Shown piece after piece: positions 1-9,911 of a stretch of 64,000 nt of DNA (position 1 is its first letter; the number at the start of each line of letters is the position of its first letter). Below the pieces are notes generated by a model. That model was not told the origin of the DNA and ran no database searches. It saw only the letters and a list, made by a program, of their open reading frames with translations. The DNA comes from Strongylocentrotus purpuratus (Eukaryota; Echinodermata; Echinoidea; Camarodonta; Strongylocentrotidae). Both the position numbers and the translations under genes were made by a program. The stretch is from positions 46,239,274 to 46,303,273 of the forward strand of contig NW_022145606.1 of NCBI RefSeq assembly GCF_000002235.5, read 5' to 3'.

Positions 1-411
1 ATCACAGACACTGAATATTAAACATATACTTCACAGCGTATAACATATTCTAAATCAAATATGTGGAGCTCTATACATGCTCTAATTCTATTTGAGGGGC
101 GTCATTAGATATATATGCTGTAAACTCCTGGATAAGTATTTATGTTAATAGTTTCAAACAACAGACTGAGTATAATTAATGGTCGACATTAGGTTCAGTC
201 AAGGCACAATAAGGCCTACCCGATCACTACTAACATACACAGTTGTCAAGTTATACATCAGTACAGTAATAACAGGTAGATGTCAGCTGTAAGAACTCAC
301 ACCTTCCTGGTAAATACCTATTGTTGAGGATCAAATCATGGACCGACTACGAAGTCAATGGTCAAATTATCGAAAATTTGATTTGGGGTAATCAGATCTG
401 CGCCTTTGATG
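1..411. other. No gene seen
   Basis: AT-rich sequence with no convincing ORF. It ends at the 8-bp target-site duplication of the hAT-like element that follows. Confidence 0.5.
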
Positions 412-419
412 TAGTGGAC

Positions 420-833
420 CAGTGACAGATCCAGGAAGGGGCCCGGGGGGCCCGGACCCCTCCCCCTGGAAAAAATGTGTATTTTTACATTTTTTAACGT
501 TAATTTTACCTTTTTTGGGAGATGCCCCCCCCCCTGATGCTCAAAGGGGGAGGAGTGCAATTGTTCAAATTTTCGAGGGCCCCCAACAAAAATAGTGCTC
601 ACCACCCCCACCTTTTTTTTGGAGATGCCCCCCCCCCTGACGCTCAAGGGGGGGGGGGGGTGCAATTTATCAAATTTTCGAGGGCCCCACAAAAAAATAG
701 CGCTCACCACCCCCCCCCCTCCCCCCACTGAGCGAAATATTGACCGGCACGATTTTCATATTTCAGCACACTAAATTTCAAATTGATTTCAAATTTGGGC
801 CCCCACCCCTAAGAAATCCTGGATCCGCGCCTG
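420..833. mobile_element. hAT-like non-autonomous element (MITE), 414 bp
   Basis: Flanked by a perfect 8-bp direct duplication TAGTGGAC (412-419 and 834-841). The ends are imperfect terminal inverted repeats: CAGTGACAGATCCAGGA on the left, and CAGGCGCGGATCCAGGAT when the right end is read inward. CAG-starting ends with an 8-bp target duplication are characteristic of hAT transposons. There is no transposase ORF. Inside is a tandem duplication with a period of about 103 bp (about 511-720), rich in C and G runs. The short ORFs here are low-complexity and non-coding. Confidence 0.85.
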
Positions 834-915
834 TAGTGGACAGCAGAGAAGAAAAAGAAATGAAGATAGGAGTGGAAGGTAAAACTTAGAAGACTTAGAA
901 GACATATGGGAAAAG

Positions 916-920
<5 letters not shown>

Positions 921-989
<69 letters not shown>
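921..989. repeat. (GA)n microsatellite
   Basis: Almost pure GA run on the plus strand. It creates a spurious Ser/Leu-rich ORF on the other strand. Confidence 0.95.
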
Positions 990-992
<3 letters not shown>

Positions 993-1139
993 TATCTATT
1001 TGTGTCTATTTGTGTCTGTTTCACTTTATAATGCAACTTTTCCCACTCTAAAGGGTCAATAATTTAATGAAAACCGAAGGTTAGAAACCGCGATAATTTG
1101 TAATTTTTGAATCTTTCTTCCTTGCTCGCAACATTAAAT

Positions 1140-1400
1140 AAGAAGATTTCAGGCAACCAAGTGCCTGAATACCTCCATTTGGGGGTAAAGAGGTGCCCGA
1201 ATATTATCTTTATTGACAGCGAAGTACCCAAATACATTTTATATATTTTCTCTCGAAATTACATTGAGGCAATGAGATGGCCGGATATGCTCATATTAGT
1301 GTATCGAGTGACTGAATAATTATATGAATTGTTGTATTTAGTACTTCTTGGCGAGGTGCCCGCATACATTATTGTTTGTATTATCAAGTGTGTTGATTAC
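1140..1400. repeat. Degenerate minisatellite, GAGGTGCCCGAATAT type
   Basis: Diverged units of roughly 33-50 bp with the core GCGAGGTGCCCAAATATCCT (for example AAGAGGTGCCCGAATATTA and GCGAGGTGCCCGCATACATT). The same family recurs at about 4560-4620, 32820-32910, 37040-37270, 45630-45720, 54025-54100 and 63160-63240, so it is part of the duplicated unit. Confidence 0.7.
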
Positions 1401-2509
1401 AAATTTTGCTTTACCCTATTAAAATGTGATTTTTTAGAATCAAATGTACCCGTACGTGTATACTTAGCAAATGCTGAGTGCCAGAGTGATGCAAAGTGAA
1501 CCTTCTATGATGATTTTGGAAATGAGGTGACGCGAATTTTTTTTTTTTTCAGTTTCATATTCTTGAACTGGATGACTTCGTTAATTCGGGGATAAGGTCT
1601 TTTCAGTTGAACGATTGAATCAATGATTATTTAAATTTTCTCTATTTATGTATAGTCTGTGGTAAATGCTCAATGCATATAGTACATTCCTTTGTTTTAC
1701 ATTGAATACTTTTATTCCATTGATGCTTTGGACACCTCCATGCATGCCGATTCCCTTGTGTATGAGCCTTGTTAATGTTGTTATGATCATGAGAGTCGAT
1801 ATAGTTTAGTGAACTCAAGGGATTCAACCCATAACTGAATGAAGCAGCTAGCCTTCTGGGCGGTGGCGTGGAGGGGAGGGGTAGTTATCCCAATTTTGTT
1901 AGAAGGATTGACATCATTTTTAGTCACTATGCAGGCCAGCAACTAAAGAGGGCGCCCCCCCCCGCGCTAGCGACCAGAGGTCCTCTTTAAAAAAAAAAAC
2001 ATTGATTGAAACTGTTTCGGTGTTCAAAACTTAAAGGCCCTCAGTATTTGATGAAAACTCGAAAACGAGTCTGATGCTAAGAATGCTGAAGACAGTTTGA
2101 CGTCGTTCGCTGGAGTGAAGACAGTCTTTACTCATACTAGTGTTGATGGAACATCTTTTTAAATTAATGGCAATAGTCGTATTATAGTTTTTCGGTTTCT
2201 TCTTGATTGCTGACCTTTACGCTTGCCGTTATAACCGCTGACATTATTATACGAATATCATCTACAGAAGCTTCCATATACCTCCTGCATGTATTCTCTA
2301 AAATCAATACGATGACTCGGTCTCTCACTTTTTCTGCATTTCTTTTGTTTTCACCAATGACATTGAACAAACAACTATTTCTAGAAATGTCAATGACCTA
2401 ATTCATCCTTCAAGTTTATTCCTTTTATTCCCTTTAAGCAAATATAATATAATTGAACATGAAATATGTAGCATGATTTCAATGAAACATGATGCCTGGC
2501 ATAATTTCA

Positions 2510-2561
2510 TCATAATAATAATTATGCTTTTATAACGCAATACTGCAGGAATGTCTCTTAC
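2510..2561. mobile_element. Ancient SINE/LINE 3' tail shared by the units
   Basis: The reverse strand reads GCGYTATAAAAGCATAATTATTATTATG, a retroposon tail ending in TTA repeats. Equivalent tails lie at about 30840-30930, 31000-31070, 43030-43115 and 61375-61440. The insertion therefore predates the duplications. In unit A it is interrupted by the LINE fragment that follows. Confidence 0.55.
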
Positions 2562-3417
2562 ATTTCTTGCAACTCAATGTATCAAAAACTAAGGAAATGG
2601 TAATAGACTTCCGTAAGAACGTACCGGATGACCATGTACCTCTCTCCATACATAATGATGTAATATAACACGTGAAGGAATATAAATACTTGGGTATACT
2701 ACCATAACAAACAGTCTGGATTGGTCAAGCAATGTACATGCCACACAAAAGAAAGCTAATCAGAGGTTATTTTTCTTGAGACAACTCGTGAAAATGGACC
2801 TAGATAACACTCTTCTTGTGTTGTTTTATGAGTCGATAATCCAGTCCATTCTATTGTTTAATTTAATTTGTTTTTATGGCAACCTCACATGTTACAGTAA
2901 GAAAGCGCTAGACAGACCACGGAAAATAGCTCAGAGAATCATTGGTATAGCACTGCCCAACATGGAAAAGTTGTATGGTGAAGGTTCACTAGCTAAGATC
3001 ATGCGAATTATGAAAGATCCAACCCATCCTTTGTTCAGTCATTTTAGTTACAACAGATCTGGTGTTCGTCTTTGTGTCCCCGTACCAAGCGGGTTCGCTT
3101 TAGAAACTCACTGGTCCCCGATTCCATCCACATGTTTAATAGTAAAGTAATAAGATGAGAAGATTCCTGAATGTAATGGGAGGGGGGGGGGTACCGTTAA
3201 TGTATTGTGGTACAAAGTATACTTTAACATTTAAAATGATTAATATTATTCATACATAAATAAATTAAATATACAGTTGTTAATGAGACCATAATGATCA
3301 TGTGTAATTAAAAATACGTTCAATTGACCTATGCTTTATGCACTGTATATAGATGTTACCATGTAAAAAAAAGAATTTCCACTTAAATGTGGACAATAAA
3401 ACAAATCAATCAATCAA
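2562..3417 (+). pseudogene. 5'-truncated LINE fragment, RT C-terminal region (L2/jockey-like)
   Basis: Translation with breaks gives the end of a non-LTR reverse transcriptase. KTKEMVIDFRKN is followed by a stop, then EYKYLGI, TNSLDWSSNVHATQKKANQR, LFFLRQLVKMDLD, then an open stretch (2776-3150) with FYESIIQSI, RKIAQRIIG and IMKDPTHPLF. These motifs fit the region after the thumb in L2/jockey-group elements. The 3' end is GGACAATAAAAC followed by AATC repeats. Units B, C and E lack it at the same place (GGGATGTCTC joins TATGCTSTTACAAAGATAA), so this is a filled site. It is dead: internal stops, no RT core, no endonuclease. Confidence 0.85.
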
Positions 3418-4623
3418 AGATAATAAATAAAGTTAATTAATCTACTATGAAAGACTCATAAATCTAGTGAGGAAGGGAACAATTAAATTTAATGCATATC
3501 ATAATAACAAGATAAACCACATGTAGTAGAAATTAAGGTATATAATACACTGATTTATTTTCCAATTCAAAATTTAACTAAGAATTCTTAATAACTTATA
3601 TGGATCTCGTACACACATTTAATGCATATGCGACAAATAATAACCTAAATAGTTTATTTATTTACACCAAAATGTTAAGGCTAACGCCATAAGTACATAT
3701 AGCTAATCAATATCACATTATATAATTAATCCTTAAATGAGTCAATTCATAGTTTGAGCATGATTAGAATTAGAATGTAAACCATGAACCACGAAGAAAT
3801 GAAATGGCACTCTTGAATCTTTTACCTTTTCTCAAAAGATCCCTCATCTTTTTCTCTCTCTTCTCTTTGTCGAGTTCCCAAGCTTGTTCTTTTGAATTTC
3901 TCGTTTTCTGTCTTTATAATTTAAAAGATTGGTTTATGTTCATTATAAATTTAAGGTGCATTATGTTACACAATTCTTATTTCTTTCTAATCTTAATTGT
4001 TGTTCCTTGCCGTTTCATGTGAATGTATTGTTTTTTAATTACAATTTGAACAATGAAAATATGGACTGATTAACAAAGAATTTTCTTTCAACAAACCTAA
4101 CCGAATGAATGACTGAATGAATATAATGCATGATAAACAAAGAGAGATAGTGGAAGAAAACTAGGGATCGTACAGAGTAAGGCCCTTAAGAAAGGGTTTA
4201 CCCACAGATACAGCAAACAATTATAGATAATTATATAAAAATAAGTAATGTCCTAAATTATCAAATTGTCCTTGGAACAAATACAAACAAAGAAACAAAA
4301 ATAGAATTATGCCTTCACCATGATAACCAATATATAAATCAAGTCAACAAACTTGGACAAATTGCATATTAAAAAAACACACGATACAAACAAAACATAA
4401 TTAATCGGTCAACACAAAGAAAGCTTTATAATACATCGGAGTCTAGACGGACTATCACATTTCTGCACAGACTTACAAGGAAAGGGGAGTGAGAGGACTG
4501 CATCCGGGAGTTTTAAACTTCCTACGTTCGATGAACCATCATCTCATAATAATAATTCGGGCAACAGGTGCCCCATATATCCTAAACGTTGGGCAACGAG
4601 GTACCTAAATATCCTCTTATTAA
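3418..4623. other. Unit A non-coding body
   Basis: No convincing gene. The sequence is shared with units B-E, including the TGATTAACAAAGAATTTTC, AACAAAGAGAGATAG and CATCATCTCATAAT blocks. The short ORF at 3804-4022 has no counterpart preserved in the other units and is probably chance. Confidence 0.55.
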
Positions 4624-6391
4624 AGGTAAGACAAAGTTTTGGTATTGGGTCATGAATTTTGGATCAAATGAATAAATTTGAAGCATATGCGATCCTACAA
4701 TATTTAGTGATCGTTGTCGCGGTCGAAATCGAGTCTAAAGTTATGAAATTGTAAACAATAAAGACTTTATGTTGTATAGCTCCCTCTCAAGGTCAAGATA
4801 TTATTTAAGCTATAAAACAATGTTTCTCGACTAAAATTGACCGTTTAGCTATTCCCGTTCGGAAATTATATATCACAACTACATAGTCTGAGATTTTCAC
4901 GGTCGCAGCTACCATTGTACGGCCGTAGGCGCTATTTGAAATTTATCAAAATTTACCGGGAGCACCGGTAAATCTTTATTTTCTATTTTTCTCGAAAACA
5001 GAAGTGTCCCAAGACGAAAATCCAATTGAAACCAATTGAACACCAATTGAAATTCAATTGGTTTCAATTGGTTTCAATTGGTTTCAATTGGTCTCAATAG
5101 GTTTTAACAGGTTTCAATGGGACTTCAGATGTTTTCAATTGGCCCCATTGGACAAATTGGCCCCATTGGCCCCATTGGCTTAGGCCCCATTAGACTTTAA
5201 TGGGTCCCCAATTGGTTTCAATTGGTCCGGATTGGCCCCATTGGACAAATTGGCCCCATTGGCCTAGGCCCCATTAGACTTTAATGGGTCCCCAATTGGT
5301 TTCAATTGGTCCGGATTGGCCCCATTGGACAAATTTGACCCATTGGCCCCATTGGCCTAGATCCCATTAGACTTTAATGGGTCCCCAATTGGTTTCAATT
5401 GGACCAATTGGCCTTAATTTGGACTTCAATTGGTCCCATTGAAACCAATTGAAATTCCATTAAAGTCTAATAGGGCCAATTGAAATCAATAGAAACCAAT
5501 AGGACCAATGCTAAATAGAAACCAAATGGACCAATAGAAACCATTAGGACCAATAAGACCATTAAAAAACAATAGGACCAATAGAAACCAACAGAAAACA
5601 ATAGAAACCAACAAATCTAGGCATCTCATGAATATTCATTATCACTTTACACGTGTCACAAAAAAATAAATTTATCATGATTTGTTAAGCAAATTATGAC
5701 AATGCACATCAATTTTGTGATTTCTTTATTCCTTCAGCAATTATTAACCAATAGATTATTTTGTCTGATCATGTTACAATTACATTCACGTTTTAGCAAT
5801 AGATATATTGATTACTAACCAAGAAACATGATTACTAACCAAGAAACAATATACATATTTAGTATATATACTTGTACGAGCCAATGTCACTGTAAATGTA
5901 ACTCTTGAATTCACTTCAAATGATCTCTGTGATGAAGTTAATGCAAATGAGATTGGAATATACCTAATTGGTGGACAGTTGCCAATATCGATTATGAAGT
6001 ATCAATAATTTATCACTGGTTCTTCTAACTGTATCGATTTACCAATTGAATCCCCATTGAATGCCCCCATTGAATCCCAATTCAATACCAATTGGTAATT
6101 TGGAGTACGTGGAAAGTGAAACAATGGGTACCCATTGAAACTAATTGGCAATTGGTCCCCATTGGAACCAATTGGCAATTGGTCCCCATTGGTTTAATGG
6201 GGACCATTTACTCCAAATTGGATTCAATGGGGACATTCAATGGGGATTCAATTAGATTTTCGTCTTGGGGTTTTAAGGGCTAAATTTTCTAGTGCTTTAA
6301 ATACATCCACAGGGGCATCCAAATATATCAAAATTGTAAAGAATTACTATTCACCCATTTTTCAAAATTTCCCAAAAACTTTGTATTACCT
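4624..6391. mobile_element. TTAA-flanked non-autonomous DNA transposon (piggyBac/Kolobok-like), 1768 bp
   Basis: Bounded by TTAA on both sides (4620-4623 and 6392-6395). Terminal inverted repeats: AGGTAAGACAAAGTTTTGG on the left, and AGGTAATACAAAGTTTTTGG when the right end is read inward. Units B, C, D and E have uninterrupted host sequence here (ATCCTCCTATTCAGACAACG), so this is an insertion private to unit A. TTAA targets are typical of piggyBac and Kolobok elements; I cannot tell which. There is no transposase. The centre is a long CCAATTGG-rich array. Confidence 0.8.
5008..6268. repeat. CCAATTGG-rich minisatellite bounded by inverted repeats
   Basis: From about 5025 to 5620, and again from about 6045 to 6250, the sequence is built from CAATTGGTTTCAATTGG and GGCCCCATTGGACAAATTGG words. 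A block starting GACTTTAATGGGTCCCC repeats at 5193, 5277 and 5370 (periods 84 and 93 bp). The array lies between CCCAAGACGAAAATCCAATT (5008-5027) and its inverted copy AATTAGATTTTCGTCTTGGG (about 6249-6268), which suggests a nested or compound element. Because CAATTG is its own reverse complement, both strands look alike. Confidence 0.8.
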
Positions 6392-6500
6392 TTAAGACAA
6401 CGAGGTGTTTAATATGTATTTTTATTCTGAGTATGTTGGTGACTATAATGAGCTGTGACAACGGAGACAAGGCAAGAGTAGATAATATTTATACGGTGCA

Positions 6501-6506
6501 TTTATT
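6501..6506 (-). promoter_or_regulatory. Predicted poly(A) signal of the unit A TRIM gene
   Basis: AATAAA on the minus strand, 78 bp past the stop codon. It is conserved in unit B (32994-32999). In units C and E the same site reads AATACA. Confidence 0.6.
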
Positions 6507-6583
6507 CCATTTGACCGAATAACAATCAATGGTTGGGTTGTGTAAGTTTGATCAACTCCACGTTTCATCTGCAAAACTGAAAT

Positions 6584-8332
6584 TCACATCCATGTCTCAT
6601 GGAAGAAGTAAAGCCTATCACTAGTGCAGAAAGCAATCTCTCCCGTCTTGAATGCTTGCAAAAAGTACTTATATGATACGGCTATCTTGAAATCAGTGAG
6701 AATGTTTTTGATGTATTTGAGCTCTTTTGTATACTGGTCGATGCTCAGCAGACCCTGGACGTGCTTAACCCATGCAATGATAACTGAATCATCCTGACAC
6801 ACAGCAGGGTAAGCCCAATAACCATCTTTGCTAATGCTATGAATGATAGCACCAGACACATCGTTGATCACGTGTACGTTGTTGTCAAACGAATGAGTAA
6901 CGAGAATCGCTTGACTGGATGTCATCGCAAACATCTGGCGTGGTACAAATCCCTTAAACGTTATCTCTCGTAATGCCTTCCCCCCTTCTGGCTTAAATAC
7001 CTGTAGTTTCTGGCATTTATTGTAACCTATGAAGATCAGCCCATCCTTGCCTACAGTGAGACCGCAACATATGCCTTTCGCAACATCTATTGTCTCAAAC
7101 GTTACATCAAGCTTGTCACAAAGCTTTGTGTACAAGGAAATCCTGTTATTAGTGTCACCTATGACGTATCCACCATCAGGCATAAAGTCTAAGGCACAAA
7201 TTTTAACAGATTTCAGAACGGTATCTTGTATGATGCCCTCAGAAGAATATATGACTATTCCTCCCTCATAACAACCAACAGCCATCTCATTGTTTGGTGA
7301 TATTACCATCCCGCTCATGTGTTTTCCAGCAGGCAGTGGAGCTTCCGTGCGAAGAACCCATTTAGACTTTGTATGTGCAGGGACCTCCCTGGTATGTGTT
7401 AGCTGGCCCAACTGGAGTTCGTCCGATCCCTGACTCCTGAAGCCAATTCTTTCACCTTCCTCAGCGGTTTTTCTAGGCAGCTCCTCATCTGGCCTAATCT
7501 GGTTTAGAAGCACTTCCAGCTGTTGACACATCGCCTTATGTGCGGTCAGAGCCTCTGTCTGGAGGGGGAAATTAAGACCATCCTTAACCAAATCCAGAGC
7601 CTTCTTAATCTGGTCTATCTGCTTACGAATCAACTTCTCAACGTCTCCCAATGAAGTCTTAATTTTTCCTAGCTTGTACACAACTTCTTTTTTCAACACC
7701 GTCTTTCTTTCTCTCAATTTCTCAACTGATTCCTCAAAAGTTGCATCTATTTCACCATTGATTCGTTCCTGTATGTTATGCACCCTTTTACGCTGGTCTT
7801 CAACGAAAGTTAAATACTTGTCAACGTTGCGTATTTTTACATCCGCTTTAGATACAAGTTTCTTGACGTGATTCTTTTGCTCGGTTTCATGTTCGCCTGC
7901 TTCCAGGATAGTGTGAGCATCCTTTGCATGCTCTAATAAGCCACACTTGCAGCAGACGAACTTGTTACAGTTGAGACAAAAACATTCTTCATCGTAATTC
8001 GGATGTTTTCGACATTTGTTCCATTTTCTTTGCAATGATTCGTTTTCTTGATTACTGTTTGAACCGACCTGGCCATGGGTCTCCACATCTTCAACAAGTG
8101 ATCTGACTGTTATGTTTGATTGCAGTCTACCCACGTCTCCACCAGGAACCGAAGTCTCCTCCCTGCACGTAGGACACAACATATTTCCACGAGACTCCAG
8201 GAGAGTCTCAAGACAACCCTTGCAGAAGGTATGGGAGCAGGTCAGGATTTTGGGTTCCTTGAAGAAGCTCAGGCAGATAGGACACTCGAGGTTCTTATGG
8301 AAAGTCTCATGCTTTAAGGAAGTAGCCATCAT
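6584..8332 (-). CDS. TRIM-like RING/B-box/coiled-coil protein with C-terminal beta-propeller-like region (unit A)
   Basis: Intact 582-aa coding region in one exon. A C3HC4 RING spans residues 17-56 (C17, C20, C32, H34, C37, C40, C53, C56), starting ECPICLSFF and ending CPTCREET. A B-box 2 zinc finger spans about 107-140 (C107, H110, C119, C122, C127, C130, H135, H140). A Lys/Glu-rich coiled coil follows (about 145-300). The last 250 residues hold repeated GG-V-IYSSEG, MPDGGYVIGD and VGKDGLIFIGY motifs, like the NHL/beta-propeller end of TRIM2/3/56/71-type proteins. Predicted role: cytosolic E3 ubiquitin ligase binding E2 through the RING and substrate through the propeller. The start is the ATG pair at 8332; an in-frame TAG lies two codons upstream. 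A conserved splice acceptor 20 bp upstream implies a non-coding first exon. The family name is secure; the exact orthologue is not. Confidence 0.93.
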   Translation of the reverse strand: MMATSLKHETFHKNLECPICLSFFKEPKILTCSHTFCKGCLETLLESRGNMLCPTCREETSVPGGDVGRLQSNITVRSLVEDVETHGQVGSNSNQENESLQRKWNKCRKHPNYDEECFCLNCNKFVCCKCGLLEHAKDAHTILEAGEHETEQKNHVKKLVSKADVKIRNVDKYLTFVEDQRKRVHNIQERINGEIDATFEESVEKLRERKTVLKKEVVYKLGKIKTSLGDVEKLIRKQIDQIKKALDLVKDGLNFPLQTEALTAHKAMCQQLEVLLNQIRPDEELPRKTAEEGERIGFRSQGSDELQLGQLTHTREVPAHTKSKWVLRTEAPLPAGKHMSGMVISPNNEMAVGCYEGGIVIYSSEGIIQDTVLKSVKICALDFMPDGGYVIGDTNNRISLYTKLCDKLDVTFETIDVAKGICCGLTVGKDGLIFIGYNKCQKLQVFKPEGGKALREITFKGFVPRQMFAMTSSQAILVTHSFDNNVHVINDVSGAIIHSISKDGYWAYPAVCQDDSVIIAWVKHVQGLLSIDQYTKELKYIKNILTDFKIAVSYKYFLQAFKTGEIAFCTSDRLYFFHETWM

Positions 8333-8352
8333 TGACTACTCAAGCACACGAC

Positions 8353-8538
8353 CTGAGGAAGAAGAAACAAATATGTAAAATAGTTAGCCAACTCAATCAA
8401 AAGTGTGAAATTTGTTGTAAATACTTAGCTGGCTATTATTGCACTGAAAAAATATTAAACATAATGCATTGCATGCATAATAGGGCCTACCCGGTACAAC
8501 ATAATTAAATTACTTTACGCTTCTTCTTTAGCTCTTAC
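8353..8538 (-). other. Predicted 5' UTR intron of the unit A TRIM gene (186 bp)
   Basis: On the minus strand the donor is CGTAAC|GTAAGA and the acceptor is TTCTTCTTCCTCAG|GTCGTGTGC. Both ends are conserved in units B and C, while the intron interior varies more. Exon 1 would end at 8539 and exon 2 begin at 8352. A non-coding first exon is common in TRIM genes. Confidence 0.75.
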
Positions 8539-9124
8539 GTTACGAAGTCACGATCTAACGGCGACTATATTAATATGCTTTCAGTATTGAAGAGGCTTTT
8601 CGTAATGTTTCATTCAGCAATGCAGTTGCATGAGTATTTTTGTTTATCGAGTGGGAATGTCAGATAGTGGACCTACATGTAGTAAACGTTCAGATATATC
8701 TAGCCAGATCATGTGCTTTCGACTTTTATGCAGTACTTTTCGAAAGGCAAACATTATTGTATTTGTTAGGTTAAACCCTCGAATTCTAATGGGTTTTTTT
8801 TCTGCCAAATTAACGATGCATTTTGTTAAACGCGTAGACTTGTACGACAATGTACCTGCTGGAACATGTCTACATGATTTGCCAGCACATCTTTTATAAA
8901 TCCTGCACCAAATTTCTTGCAAAGAAGATTATCATGTATGATATCTTCAATATATATCAACTGCCATTGCATCTTAGTACATTTCACACAATTTCAATCA
9001 TTTAAAACTACTACACTATACCGAATCTAGACAATTCAAAATCTCCTGTACAGTTGCAATGTAATAATTTTGAATCACCCACAAATGTAATAAATTGAAG
9101 GGATATTTTGTCGAATTTGTTCAA

Positions 9125-9287
9125 AACTAAAACCCGGTAATAAAGCATGGGTATAGCGCGCAGTCTTTACTCCAGACCCGGTTATTTCAAAAAAATTAAA
9201 AAATCTTCAAAACTAAGACCTCATAATCCTTATCCTGTGGAATAACATGAGAATCGAGCGTAGTCTTTCCTCCAGACCCGGTAATTC

Positions 9288-9319
<32 letters not shown>

Positions 9320-9730
9320 TGTAACTAAGACCCCACCATCTTCCAAACTAAGACCCCGTAATAAAGCAAGGGTTTAGAGCGTAGTTTTTCTTCCAGACCC
9401 GGTTATTTCAAAACTTTTTAAAAATCTTCAAAACTAAGACCCCATCATCTTATTCCTGTGGAAGAACATGAGTATTGAGCGTAGTCTTTCATCCAGATCC
9501 GGTTATTCAAAAGTTTAAAAAAAAAAACCTTTTAAAATAAGACCCCTCCATCTTCCAAATTAAGACCCGGTAATAAAGCATGGGATTAGAGCGTAGTCTT
9601 TACTTCAGACTCGGTTATTTAAAAAAAAAATCTTCAAACTAAGACTTTACCATCTCATTCCTGTGGAATAACATGGGCATAGAGCGTAGTCTTTCCTCCA
9701 GACCCGGTTATTTCAAAAGAAATAGGAATT
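9125..9730. repeat. Compound tandem repeat (two subunits, higher-order period about 215 bp)
   Basis: Two related subunits alternate. One has GGTAATAAAGCATGGG, the other TCCTGTGGAATAACATGRG. Both continue into GAGCGTAGTCTTTCCTCCAG and ACCCGGTTATTTCAAAA. The first type starts at about 9129, 9350 and 9560, giving about three higher-order copies. Poly-A runs separate the units. There is no coding potential. Confidence 0.85.
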
Positions 9731-9800
9731 TAAACAAATCTTCGAAACTAAGACCCACCATCTTATTCCTCTTTTTTCATTTAAAAATAAATTACATTAT

Positions 9801-9911
9801 TACATATCGTCCTTGTTTTCACGAAGTGACGGTAGTGAGGAAAATCGTAACGCAAAGTGAATGCAATTTTTTTTCACTACCGTCACTTCGTGAAAACAGC
9901 GACGATATGTA
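9801..9911. repeat. Near-perfect fold-back (inverted repeat, about 44-bp arms)
   Basis: The left arm (9801-9844) begins TACATATCGTCCTTGTTTTC and contains ACGAAGTGACGGTAGTGA. The right arm (9867-9911) is its reverse complement with few differences. The loop is about 22 bp. This is likely a small fold-back MITE; no clear target-site duplication was seen. Confidence 0.85.

Larger units (their letters stand above)
842..8660. repeat. Segmental duplication unit A
   Basis: First copy of a duplicated segment that recurs as B, C, D and E. Shared landmarks occur in the same order: a minisatellite of GAGGTGCCCGAATAT-type units, the block GGCCCTCAGTATTTGATG (about 2037), an old retroposon tail (about 2510), the block ending in GCATCCGGGAGTTTTAAA (about 4500), another run of the minisatellite, the conserved 3' flank, and the TRIM gene. 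Unit A is lengthened by a LINE fragment and a TTAA-flanked element. Boundaries are approximate, judged by eye. Confidence 0.75.

Noticed and set aside
809..1036. 75-aa minus-strand ORF with Ser-Leu repeats
   Set aside because: Translation of a GA microsatellite.
6584..8332. Small plus-strand ORFs over the TRIM genes (for example 8112-8378 and 46755-47189)
   Set aside because: They are antisense shadows of the coding frame, repeated only because the TRIM genes are duplicated.
8630..8922. Two overlapping ORFs of about 90 aa on opposite strands upstream of the unit A TRIM gene
   Set aside because: They overlap each other and are not preserved in units B or C, so coding is unlikely.
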